Source: an uncultured Collinsella sp.
GTDB lineage: Bacteria; Actinomycetota; Coriobacteriia; Coriobacteriales; Coriobacteriaceae
Direction of reading: 5' to 3'
Assembly: GCA_902490405.1 (NCBI GenBank)
Contig: CABUDS010000004.1
Coordinates: forward strand, 36,635 to 100,634
Length of the DNA stretch: 64,000 nt
Below are positions 36,536-47,534 of this stretch, piece after piece. Numbering within the stretch: position 1 is the stretch's first letter; each line of letters starts with the position of its first letter. Under the pieces are notes generated by a model. That model saw only the letters and a list, made by a program, of their open reading frames with translations, searched no databases and was not told where the DNA came from. Made by a program: the position numbers and the translations under genes.

Positions 36536-37231
36536 ATGGACGAGAAGAACGAAGAGCTCGTGGACGCGCAGATCGTCGAAGAGGACAGCCGCATGTATGG
36601 GCACGCCGAGGGCGAGCCTGGTGGCGAGGTCGCTGACGAGCCGGCGCTGGTGCTGGGCGACGACGACCCGCACGATGCCGAGCTGCACGAGAAGATTCTT
36701 TCGGAGGAGTGCGCCTGGAAGGGCAAGATCCTCGACGTCCACCGTCTTGAGGTTGAGCTGCCCAACGGTCGCCGCAGCGCCCGCGATATCGTTCGCCATC
36801 CGGGTGCGGCGGCCGTTGTGGCGCTGACCGAGAGTGGCAAGATCGTACTGGTGCGTCAGTACCGCACCGCCATCGACCGCGTGACGGTCGAGATTCCCGC
36901 CGGCAAGCTCGATCCAGGTGAGGACCCGCTCGATTGCGCCAAGCGCGAACTGCATGAGGAGACGGGCTTTAGGGCTGGTCGTATTCGCTTTTTGACGTCG
37001 ATTGTCACGTCCTGCGGTTTTTGTGATGAGATCATCCACATCTACTTGGCTACCAAGCTCGAGTTTGATGCGCCCAACCCCGACGATGACGAGTTTGTCA
37101 ACGTGGACCTGGTGCCGCTGCACGAGCTGATCGACGCCGTGCTCGACGGCAAGATCGAAGACGCCAAGACCGTCGTGGGCGCCTTGGCCTGCGATAGCAT
37201 CGCGCACCGCCTTGGGGGCGCGGAGCTTTAA
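36536..37231 (+). CDS. NUDIX hydrolase, ADP-ribose pyrophosphatase type
   Basis: The 231-residue product has a perfect NUDIX box at about 123-145 (GKLDPGEDPLDCAKRELHEETGF) preceded by VLVRQYRTAIDRVTVEIPAG, the pattern of ADP-ribose pyrophosphatases that hydrolyse ADP-ribose to AMP and ribose phosphate. The first 60 residues are acidic and not part of the fold. The ATG at 36536 fits the GAGAGG site better than one three codons upstream. It follows purD by 21 bases, so the two are probably co-transcribed. Substrate choice among NDP-sugars is uncertain. Confidence 0.88.
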   Translation: MDEKNEELVDAQIVEEDSRMYGHAEGEPGGEVADEPALVLGDDDPHDAELHEKILSEECAWKGKILDVHRLEVELPNGRRSARDIVRHPGAAAVVALTESGKIVLVRQYRTAIDRVTVEIPAGKLDPGEDPLDCAKRELHEETGFRAGRIRFLTSIVTSCGFCDEIIHIYLATKLEFDAPNPDDDEFVNVDLVPLHELIDAVLDGKIEDAKTVVGALACDSIAHRLGGAEL

Positions 37232-37243
37232 CGAGTGGGGATA

Positions 37244-37290
37244 GCCCTGGGACAAGTACTGCTGATTGCTTTGTCCCAGGGCCTTACGTT
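37244..37290 (+). terminator. Hairpin terminator after the NUDIX gene
   Basis: A perfect 12-bp stem GCCCTGGGACAA / TTGTCCCAGGGC with a 15-base loop, then CTTACGTTGTT. The T-run is weak. Confidence 0.65.
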
Positions 37291-37313
37291 GTTGATATTT
37301 CTTTGAGGATCAC

Positions 37314-39086
37314 ATGCTGAAGAGGTTTCTTTCTTACTACAAGCCCCAGATGGGGCTTTTTGTTGCCGATACTGTTTGCGCTCTGGTGCTTGCTGCCATT
37401 GACCTTGCGTTTCCTATTATTCTGCGAAATTTGACCGGTGGGCTGTTTACTCAGGGTCAGGCTGCCATTATGCAGGCGCTCGGTATGATCGCGGTGGGTT
37501 TGGTGCTGATGTATATCATCCGTTGCGCCTGCCGCTACTTTGTGAGCTACTGGGGCCACGTGATGGGCGCGCGCATGGAGTCCAAGATGCGCGAGGACCT
37601 GTTTGACCAGTACGAGCGCTTTAGCTTTGCGTACTTCGACCGTAACAGCTCGGGCGACATGATGAGCCGCGTGGTCAACGACCTGTTCGATATCTGCGAG
37701 GCGGCGCATCACGTGCCCGAGTGGATCATCATCTGCGGCATCGAGATTATCGGCTCGTTTGTGATCCTCTTTACCATCGCCCCGGTGCTGGCGCTTGCCA
37801 TGGCTGTGGTGACAGCAGCGTTTGCGGTCATCATGTTTTGGCAGAACATGCGCATGCGCGAGGTCTTTAGCGACAATCGCAAAAAAATCAGCGGCATCAA
37901 TGCGCAGCTGCAGGATTCGCTGGCGGGCATGCGCGTGGTCAAGAGCTTTGCCAATGAGGAGACCGAGCGCTCTAAGTTCCGCGCCTCCAACAATCGCTAC
38001 CTTTCGTCCAAGGAAAACATGTATCACGCCATGGGCGTCTATACTGCGACGTATGGCCTGCTCTCGGGCGTGCTGTACGTGATCGTGGTGCTGCTGGGTG
38101 GTTGGCTCGTTGCCCAGGGTCAGCTGCAGGCGGTCGATATGGCAACCTTCGCGCTCTACATTTCGCTGTTCTGCACGCCGCTCGAGACACTCGTCAATTC
38201 GGCCGAAATGTATCAGAAGGCCATCGCTGGCTTTAAGCGTATGGACGAGGTGCTCTCGACCGCGCCGGATATCCAGGACAAGCCGGGCGCCACGGATCTG
38301 CAGGTGACCGCCGGCGCCGTGGATTATCACGACGTGTGCTTTAACTACGAGGACGTTGAGCTGGGCGAGGGCGATGCCGAAGAGCGTCCCGTTATCGACC
38401 ATATGAATCTGTCCATCAAGCCTGGGCAGACCATCGCTTTGGTTGGCCCTTCGGGCGGTGGCAAGTCCACGACCTGTTCGCTGCTGCCGCGCTTTTATGA
38501 CGTGGCTGCCGGATCCATTAGCATCGACGGCCAGGACGTGCGCGATGTGACGCAGCAGAGCCTGCGCCGCGCCATCGGCCTGGTGCAGCAGGATGTCTAT
38601 CTATTTGACGGTACGATTGGCGAGAACATCGCCTATGGCAAGCCGGGCGCTACGGCTGAAGAGATCGCCGAGGCCGCCCGTCGCGCCAACATCGATGCCT
38701 TTATCGAGTCGCTTCCACAGGGCTATGACACGGTCGTGGGCGAGCGCGGCAGCCGTCTTTCGGGCGGACAGAAGCAGCGTGTTGCCATCGCGCGAGTGTT
38801 TCTCAAGAACCCCAAGATCCTGATTTTGGACGAGGCGACGAGTGCTTTGGATAACGAGAGCGAGGAGGCGGTGCAGGAGTCGCTCGAAGAGCTGGCACGC
38901 GGCCGCACCACGATTATCATCGCCCACCGTCTTTCGACCATTAAGCATGCCGATGAGATTGCGACCGTTGAGCATGGTCGCGTTGTGGAGCGTGGCACGC
39001 ACGAGGTGCTTCTCGCCCGTGGCGGCACTTATGCCCGTTACTATCGAATGCAGTTCGAAGGTGCGCGTGCGCACGAGCTCGACTGA
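37314..39086 (+). CDS. ABC transporter, fused permease and ATP-binding protein (exporter type)
   Basis: Half-transporter of 590 residues: six membrane segments at about 1-310 (type IV ABC exporter fold; conserved FDRNSSGDMMSRVVNDL) and a nucleotide-binding domain at about 340-585 with Walker A GPSGGGKST, Q-loop LVQQDVYLFDGTIGENIAYG, signature LSGGQKQR, Walker B ILILDEATSALD and the H-loop IIIAHRLSTI. It probably works as a homodimer since no partner half-transporter is adjacent. Substrate unknown; multidrug or lipid export are common in this class. GAGGATC precedes the ATG. The next gene follows after 19 bases. Confidence 0.93.
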   Translation: MLKRFLSYYKPQMGLFVADTVCALVLAAIDLAFPIILRNLTGGLFTQGQAAIMQALGMIAVGLVLMYIIRCACRYFVSYWGHVMGARMESKMREDLFDQYERFSFAYFDRNSSGDMMSRVVNDLFDICEAAHHVPEWIIICGIEIIGSFVILFTIAPVLALAMAVVTAAFAVIMFWQNMRMREVFSDNRKKISGINAQLQDSLAGMRVVKSFANEETERSKFRASNNRYLSSKENMYHAMGVYTATYGLLSGVLYVIVVLLGGWLVAQGQLQAVDMATFALYISLFCTPLETLVNSAEMYQKAIAGFKRMDEVLSTAPDIQDKPGATDLQVTAGAVDYHDVCFNYEDVELGEGDAEERPVIDHMNLSIKPGQTIALVGPSGGGKSTTCSLLPRFYDVAAGSISIDGQDVRDVTQQSLRRAIGLVQQDVYLFDGTIGENIAYGKPGATAEEIAEAARRANIDAFIESLPQGYDTVVGERGSRLSGGQKQRVAIARVFLKNPKILILDEATSALDNESEEAVQESLEELARGRTTIIIAHRLSTIKHADEIATVEHGRVVERGTHEVLLARGGTYARYYRMQFEGARAHELD

Positions 39087-39105
39087 TTGATATGACAGGA
39101 AGTTT

Positions 39106-40071
39106 ATGGCTGACAAGAACCCTTTGACTCCGGAAGAAGTGACGGAGTTATTCTCCGAAATCGATGCATCCGGTGTCTTGGATCCCACGCTTGCCAAAAA
39201 GCGAACCGAGCGCATGCGTGAGAAGGAGGCTGCGGCCAAGCGCGGTGACAAAGCGGCGCTAGCGCAGCTGCGCAGCGAGGACCGCGCGAGCCAGGCAAAA
39301 CATATCGACCCGCTGTCCGAGGACGACCCTTCGGGCTCGCAGGTGAGCCATACCATTACGAAGACTGCCATGGCCGTGGTCATCGGTATTCTGGTGCTGA
39401 TCGTGGGCATGCAGATCGGCTACGGCGTGATGCGCCGTCTGAATACCGCCAACCTGTCCGAGAGCGTTTCGGTGGATACCGTCTCGACCGCGCTCAAGGG
39501 TGGACTCGAATGGGGCAACGGCTTTACGCAGTTCCCGCTTGATTTTTCTGTCGACGAGGCCGATGAGCGCACGGGCACGGTTGAGGTGACGGTGTTGGAC
39601 ACATCGTCTGCCAATGAGCTCGAGCTGCTGTCCAACGGGCAGATCCAGGCCGCGGCGCTTGCGACCAACGCCCTGCTCAACGACAAGATTGACCGCGTGG
39701 TGTATAACGTTCACGCCTATATCGACGAGGATAGCAACATTCAGCACGATTCCTTTTTTGGCATGTTCCCCGCGCGGGGTCATCAGAGCGCCATTTTGAC
39801 GTTTGTGTGGACCAAGAGCTCATCCAACGCCACGAGTATCGACTGGAAGATGCGCATCGTAAGCATGGACGACACCATTGCCGAGCGCATTCAAAAACAG
39901 GTGAACTCGGTTTCGTCGCTGATCGAGGACCCGGTGGTGAGCCAGACCAAGATTGACGAGGAAAAGGCCGAACGTGACCTGGAGCATCGTCTGCATGGCC
40001 GCGAGATTTTCCGCGGCGGTAAGCCCGATCGTTCACCGTCCGATCTGCTGGAACAGGACAAGAAAAAATAA
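39106..40071 (+). CDS. Single-pass membrane protein of unknown function
   Basis: Not recognised. The 321-residue product has a charged cytoplasmic N-terminus (about 1-80, rich in Lys, Glu and Ala), one membrane segment at about 86-105 (TAMAVVIGILVLIVGMQIGYG) and an exported domain of about 215 residues with strand-rich stretches (TGTVEVTVLDTSSANELELLSNGQIQAAAL). The end is charged and probably disordered. AGGAAG precedes the ATG. It lies 19 bases after the ABC exporter, so a functional link is possible. A terminator follows. Confidence 0.75.
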   Translation: MADKNPLTPEEVTELFSEIDASGVLDPTLAKKRTERMREKEAAAKRGDKAALAQLRSEDRASQAKHIDPLSEDDPSGSQVSHTITKTAMAVVIGILVLIVGMQIGYGVMRRLNTANLSESVSVDTVSTALKGGLEWGNGFTQFPLDFSVDEADERTGTVEVTVLDTSSANELELLSNGQIQAAALATNALLNDKIDRVVYNVHAYIDEDSNIQHDSFFGMFPARGHQSAILTFVWTKSSSNATSIDWKMRIVSMDDTIAERIQKQVNSVSSLIEDPVVSQTKIDEEKAERDLEHRLHGREIFRGGKPDRSPSDLLEQDKKK

Positions 40072-40077
40072 GACGCC

Positions 40078-40118
40078 ATCATCCCGTGTGAGCCACAAGC
40101 CCCGCGGGATGATTTTTA
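40078..40118 (+). terminator. Rho-independent terminator before the carAB leader
   Basis: A 9-bp stem ATCATCCCG / CGGGATGAT with an 18-base loop, followed by TTTTTAAT. Confidence 0.82.
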
Positions 40119-40241
40119 ATCCCCGTCCCAGAAAAATCATTATGCATAGAAAGTCATAATTATCATTTCGTAAACATTTCGATGAAATTAACGCCATGAG
40201 GCATGCTTGCGGTTACAATACCGCGAGGCCTAACTACACAC

Positions 40242-40277
40242 CTTTAAGCCGGTCCTGTGAGACCGGGAAGGAGAATT
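40242..40277 (+). promoter_or_regulatory. PyrR-type RNA-binding hairpin covering the carA ribosome site
   Basis: The leader reads CTTTAAG, then stem CCGGTC (40249-40254), hexaloop CTGTGA, stem GACCGG (40261-40266), then GAAGGAG. This agrees with the PyrR-binding loop consensus (a purine-rich bulge flanking a stem with a CNGNGA hexaloop), known from pyr attenuators. Because the carA Shine-Dalgarno follows directly, binding by PyrR with UMP would be expected to block translation. pyrR is not in the window. Confidence 0.75.
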
Positions 40278-41717
40278 ATGGCGAACAACCATACCGCGGG
40301 CGCTGCCGCCCGCACCTTCGCGCCCAGCGAGCTTTGCCAGCGTATGCTGGCCAAAACCAGCAAGGGCACCTGCGGTCCCTGTATCCTGTATCTTGAGGAT
40401 GGGACCATTTTTTATGGACGTGCATGCGGCGCCGAGGGCACCGCGACCGGCGAAGTCTGCTTCAACACCTCGCTTGAGGGCTACTTTGAGGTCATGACCG
40501 ATCCGAGCTATGCCGGCCAAATCGTAACCATGACCTATCCGCAGATCGGCAACTACGGCATTGACGAGACCGACGTCCAGTCGGCCTTCCCCGGTGACAC
40601 CGCTCGCCCCGCGAGTGCTCCAGCCATGCGCGGCATGATCGTTCGCGACATGTGCGCCACGCCTTCTAACTGGCGCTCGACTGTCAGCGTGCCGGAGTAC
40701 CTGCGTGCACACGGCATTGTCGCGATCGAGGGCGTCGACACCCGCGCTCTCGTGCGCCACCTGCGCGACAACGGTTCCAAGATGGGCATTATCTCGACGG
40801 AAATCTTTGACGTCGACGAGCTTGCCGAGCGTCTGTCCGCCGCGCCTACGCTGGTGGGCGAGAACCTGGTCAAGACCGTGAGCTGCCCTGAGCCCCATGC
40901 CTTTGCTGCGAGCGACCTGCCCGCCGAGCATAATTTTGCACTGGCTCCTGCCGCCCCCGCCCGCCACAGCGTGGTCGCGTACGACTGCGGTGTCAAGCGC
41001 GGCATCCTGGAGGGCCTGGTCCGTGCCGGCTGCGACCTCACCGTCGTGCCGTGGGATACGCCCGCGCGTCAGGTGCTCGACATGAATCCCGACGGCGTCT
41101 TTTTGTCCAACGGCCCCGGCGACCCCGATGCCGTGGTGGAGACCTACGAGCAGGTGCAGCAGCTGATCGGCAAGGTGCCGGTCTTTGGTATTTGCCTCGG
41201 TCACCAGATGATCAGCTTGGCATGCGGCGCCCAGATGGAAAAGCTCAAATTCGGTCACCGTGGCGGCAACCAGCCGGTTATGAATCTGGTCAGCCGCCGC
41301 GTGGAGATTACCGCGCAAAACCACGGCTTCGGACTGCTGTTCCCCAGCTTGGGCAAGCTTGTCCCCGAGCTTTCGGGCGGCGAGACCGAGCACGCGGTCG
41401 ACGGCGATCTGCGCATCTGGGTACGCCGCGGTATCGCGCCGGTCGTGATGAACGAGCGCTTTGGTCGCATTCGCCTGACACATGTGAACCTCAACGATGG
41501 CACCGCCGAGGGCATCCAGCTGCTCGACGCCCCGTGTTTCTCGGTCCAGTACCACCCCGAGGCTTCGCCCGGCCCCACCGATGCCCACTATCTCTTTACC
41601 GCCTTTACGCAACTCATGGACGGCGAGGAGAACTACCTGGACATCGACACCGCGAAGGACCGCCTCGCCGGCTGGAATTTCGCCGAGTCCGAGAACGCTG
41701 CGACCGAGGAGAACTAA
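40278..41717 (+). CDS. carA: Carbamoyl-phosphate synthase small subunit
   Basis: Glutamine amidotransferase subunit that supplies ammonia to CarB. The 479-residue product has the N-terminal CPSase domain (ILYLEDGTIFYGRACG... GEVCFNTSLEGYFEVMTDPSYAGQIV) and a class I glutaminase domain with the nucleophile Cys in FGICLGHQMISLA and catalytic HPEASPGP near the end. The ATG at 40278 follows AAGGAG directly behind a PyrR-type hairpin. At 479 residues it is longer than E. coli CarA (382), with extra N-terminal and internal residues. carB starts one base after its stop codon. Confidence 0.96.
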   Translation: MANNHTAGAAARTFAPSELCQRMLAKTSKGTCGPCILYLEDGTIFYGRACGAEGTATGEVCFNTSLEGYFEVMTDPSYAGQIVTMTYPQIGNYGIDETDVQSAFPGDTARPASAPAMRGMIVRDMCATPSNWRSTVSVPEYLRAHGIVAIEGVDTRALVRHLRDNGSKMGIISTEIFDVDELAERLSAAPTLVGENLVKTVSCPEPHAFAASDLPAEHNFALAPAAPARHSVVAYDCGVKRGILEGLVRAGCDLTVVPWDTPARQVLDMNPDGVFLSNGPGDPDAVVETYEQVQQLIGKVPVFGICLGHQMISLACGAQMEKLKFGHRGGNQPVMNLVSRRVEITAQNHGFGLLFPSLGKLVPELSGGETEHAVDGDLRIWVRRGIAPVVMNERFGRIRLTHVNLNDGTAEGIQLLDAPCFSVQYHPEASPGPTDAHYLFTAFTQLMDGEENYLDIDTAKDRLAGWNFAESENAATEEN

Positions 41718-41718
41718 C

Positions 41719-45033
<3,315 letters not shown>

Positions 45034-45045
45034 TGTGACCTGGTC

Positions 45046-45136
45046 GGCCGGGGCGGGAGGGGCCGAGATTTCCCCCTTTCGCTCCGGCTGCAAGCAGAGT
45101 CGCTCAGGAGGAAACTCGGCCCCTCCCGCCCCGGCC
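45046..45136. repeat. Long hairpin 1 in the carB-purE gap
   Basis: Perfect 22-bp GC-rich arms (45046-45067 and 45115-45136) extended by a bulged TTTCC / GGAAA pair. It starts 12 bases after carB and may serve as its terminator, though no T-run follows. Confidence 0.85.
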
Positions 45137-45190
45137 TGCGGTGACTTGGCCGCACCGTGTGCTGCCGAAGTGGCTTTGCGCGATGACTAG

Positions 45191-45260
45191 GGCTGAATAA
45201 AAAGTGAGCGTGGGATCCACCGTTCGTTCGAACGGCGGATCCCACGTTAATATTTCAGCC
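45191..45260. repeat. Long hairpin 2 in the carB-purE gap
   Basis: Inner arms CGTGGGATCC.. (45209-45226 and 45229-45246) pair over 18 bases with one mismatch; outer GGCTGAA / TTCAGCC (45191-45197 and 45254-45260) pair again, with AT-rich unpaired parts between. Possible bidirectional terminator. Confidence 0.8.
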
Positions 45261-45294
45261 AACGTACGTCATGGCAATTCCCGGTAGGTCGCAG

Positions 45295-45366
45295 GGTGGC
45301 GGCTGAGCCTTTCCCTCGGGAAACTTCGCGAAGCCCAGTTCCCGAGGGAAAGGCTCAGCCGCCACC
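45295..45366. repeat. Long hairpin 3 in the carB-purE gap
   Basis: Arms 45295-45325 and 45337-45366 pair over 30 bases with a single bulged A (GGTGGCGGCTGAGCC at the base). The purE upstream region begins right after it. Confidence 0.87.
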
Positions 45367-45461
45367 ACAAAGACCGCAGGGACGGGAGCAGCTATACTAC
45401 TCTCAGTAGTTAAGGGTCGCGGATTCGCTGCGTCACCGCTCTCAACAGGAGGTCTATGTTT

Positions 45462-45926
45462 ATGGCAGATCAAAAGCCGGTTGTCGGGATCATCATGGGC
45501 TCCAAGTCCGATCTGGGTGTTATGGAAGGCTGCACCGCCGAGCTCGAGGCGCTCGGTGTGCCCTATGAGCTCGTCATTGCGAGCGCACACCGCACGCCGG
45601 CGAAGGTCCACGAGTGGGCCTCGACTGCCGCCGATCGCGGTATCAAAGTGATTATCGCCGCCGCCGGCAAGGCTGCTCACCTGGGTGGTGTCGTGGCTGC
45701 CTTTACGCCGCTGCCGGTTATCGGTGTGCCTATGAAGACGAGTGACCTGGGCGGTATGGATTCGCTGCTGTCGATGGTGCAGATGCCTTCGGGCGTACCC
45801 GTGGCCTGCGTTGCCATCAACGGCGCCAAGAATGCCGCCATCTATGCCACGCAGATCTTGGGCGCATGCGACCCCGAGTACCGCAAGGTTATCGAGAAGA
45901 TGAAGCAGGAGATGGCTGACGCCTAG
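45462..45926 (+). CDS. purE: N5-carboxyaminoimidazole ribonucleotide mutase
   Basis: Moves the carboxyl group of N5-CAIR to give CAIR in purine synthesis. The 154-residue product has VVGIIMGSKSDLGVMEGC, the substrate-loop SAHRTPAKVHEW, and AAGKAAHLGGVVAAFTPLPVIGVP, typical of class I PurE. AGGAGG lies 9 bases before the ATG at 45462; an ATG two codons upstream is too close to that site. purK is not seen in this window. A sortase gene follows after 35 bases. Confidence 0.95.
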   Translation: MADQKPVVGIIMGSKSDLGVMEGCTAELEALGVPYELVIASAHRTPAKVHEWASTAADRGIKVIIAAAGKAAHLGGVVAAFTPLPVIGVPMKTSDLGGMDSLLSMVQMPSGVPVACVAINGAKNAAIYATQILGACDPEYRKVIEKMKQEMADA

Positions 45927-45961
45927 GCGTTCCGCCGTTTCACCGCAGTATAAGGAGAGCC

Positions 45962-46960
45962 ATGTCCGACTATCAGGGAAAACGATTCAAGGCTTCTCAG
46001 ATTCCCGATCCGTCGAAGCCGGGTGCTGCCCATGCGGCACAGCAGGGTCGGACATCCTCTCCTCAGCAGCCGCGCACGCCGCGCCCCGTGACACCGGCGA
46101 CGCATCGTCGACAGGACGCGCCGGCCGCATATCGACCTTCATCTTATAGCACCGCTAAGAAGCCGCCCCGGTCTTCATCGCATGCCACGCCGTCGGATTA
46201 CACCGAGTCGCCGCGTAAAAAGCGCCGCTCCATCATTCCTATTCTGCTCATCATCGTGGGCATCGGTCTGATTGTTGCCGCCGCTGCCATCTTTATCAAT
46301 GCCCAGATTGGCTATAAGCAGGCGAGCGATTCGTATCAGAAAATCGAGAAGCAATATGTAAGCGATAAGGACGCCAGCGGCGTGCCGATTATCGACTTTG
46401 ATGCACTTGCTCAGACGAACCCCGAGATTGTGGGTTGGATTTACGTGCCGGGAACCAACATCAACTATCCCGTGGTGCAGACCAACAACAACTCCAAATA
46501 CCTCAACACGCTGTTCGATGGCACGTCTAACGCCTCGGGTGCCATCTTCTTGGATAGCGATGACACCGCGCCGGGAATGGTCGACCAGCAGACCACGATC
46601 TACGGCCACCATATGAACGATGGGTCGATGTTCAACGTGATTTCGGATACGACTGACCAGGCAACGTTCGATAGCGTTGAATATGTGTACTACATCACGC
46701 GCGATGCGACGTATAAGTTGCGTCCGCTGGCGACCAAGGTGGTCGAGGACACGTATGCCAAGGCGCGCACGACCAATTTTGAGGGCGACGACGGACTCAA
46801 GAACTACCTGTCCGAGATGCTCGACGGCGCTTCTGCCGTGGCGAGTGATGCCACCGATCGTGCCGCTTCGGCAACTAAGGTTGTAACGCTTGTGACCTGT
46901 CGTTCGCTGTCGCTGAGCAACACACGCGCCGTCATGGTGCTCACGCCGGTCGAGGAATAA
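45962..46960 (+). CDS. Class B-like sortase
   Basis: Membrane-anchored transpeptidase of 332 residues that attaches proteins carrying sorting motifs to the cell wall. A disordered, Pro/Ser/Arg-rich cytoplasmic N-terminus of about 85 residues precedes one membrane segment (90-112, IIPILLIIVGIGLIVAAAAI) and the catalytic domain (WIYVPGTNINYPVVQTNNN, class B-like). Catalytic residues: His in TTIYGHHMNDG, Cys313 in TLVTC and Arg322 in SNTRAVMV. GGAGAG precedes the ATG. It is the only sortase in the window and lies about 22 kb from the pilin-like genes, so a link with them is uncertain. Confidence 0.88.
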   Translation: MSDYQGKRFKASQIPDPSKPGAAHAAQQGRTSSPQQPRTPRPVTPATHRRQDAPAAYRPSSYSTAKKPPRSSSHATPSDYTESPRKKRRSIIPILLIIVGIGLIVAAAAIFINAQIGYKQASDSYQKIEKQYVSDKDASGVPIIDFDALAQTNPEIVGWIYVPGTNINYPVVQTNNNSKYLNTLFDGTSNASGAIFLDSDDTAPGMVDQQTTIYGHHMNDGSMFNVISDTTDQATFDSVEYVYYITRDATYKLRPLATKVVEDTYAKARTTNFEGDDGLKNYLSEMLDGASAVASDATDRAASATKVVTLVTCRSLSLSNTRAVMVLTPVEE

Positions 46961-46969
46961 GTTGTTCGA

Positions 46970-47006
46970 GAGTAGCTAAAAAGGCCCCGTCCCAAATTGG
47001 CTACTC
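46970..47006. repeat. Short inverted-repeat element with GCCCCGTCCCA core, copy 2
   Basis: AGTAGC (46971-46976) and GCTACT (47000-47005) flank TAAAAAGGCCCCGTCCCAAATT, matching the element at 13137-13173. Confidence 0.5.
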
Positions 47007-47024
47007 GACGACGGTAAGGGAGAA

Positions 47025-47444
47025 ATGATGCTCGAGAGTGGCAAATTGATGCCTTCGATTGATGCTTGGCTGCGCGAGGCCAAGGCCGATGCTTCGGCGG
47101 CAGGCTGTGGGATGTATCTGACGCATAACGGTGTGGTGCGCGCGACGCCCAAGGCTGAGGTGCGCGGAGTCGAGACCGATGGCGTGGCGCCTGGGCATAA
47201 GGTGGGCGGCATGGTGTTTGGCTTCGATGCTCAGAAGGTGCAGGCTGCTATCGAGGCGACGCGTGCGATGCCGGGTATCGGCTATGTGCGTGTGTGGCTG
47301 GCAAGCGGCGAGCTTGCCGTAGGTGACGACATCATGCTCGTGCTCATCGGCGGGGACATTCGCCCGCACGTGGTCGATGCGCTGCAGGCGCTCGTTGGCA
47401 CCATTAAGAACGAATGCGTGAGTGAGGTCGAGCGCGAGGCGTAG
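47025..47444 (+). CDS. MoaE-like molybdopterin synthase family protein
   Basis: The 139-residue product resembles MoaE in its second half (YVRVWLASGELAVGDDIMLVLIGGDIRPHVVDALQALVGTIKNECVSEVE), where MoaE proteins have the H-R pair and active-site lysines. Here the usual HR motif reads IRPHV, so catalytic competence is doubtful; only one lysine (IKNE) is retained. No other molybdenum-cofactor gene is visible in the window. Two adjacent ATG codons (47025, 47028) follow GGGAGA; the second has better spacing. It may be a paralogue with another role. Confidence 0.55.
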   Translation: MMLESGKLMPSIDAWLREAKADASAAGCGMYLTHNGVVRATPKAEVRGVETDGVAPGHKVGGMVFGFDAQKVQAAIEATRAMPGIGYVRVWLASGELAVGDDIMLVLIGGDIRPHVVDALQALVGTIKNECVSEVEREA

Positions 47445-47474
47445 AGGCTTGCGTCGATAGAAGGATCGTTTATA

Positions 47475-47513
47475 AAAATGCCCACCGGTACGTGTGATAC
47501 CGGCGGGCATTTT
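47475..47513. terminator. Bidirectional terminator between convergent genes
   Basis: A 16-bp stem AAAATGCCCACCGGTA / TACCGGCGGGCATTTT (one mismatch-type pair) with a seven-base loop, flanked by A-run and T-run, serving the MoaE-like gene and the minus-strand membrane gene. Confidence 0.85.
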
Positions 47514-47534
47514 GCGTTTTGGGCGCGGTGGGCG

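Noticed and set aside
45367..45461. Purine riboswitch upstream of purE
   Set aside because: No purine aptamer core was recognised; only hairpins and a TATACT-like box are visible.
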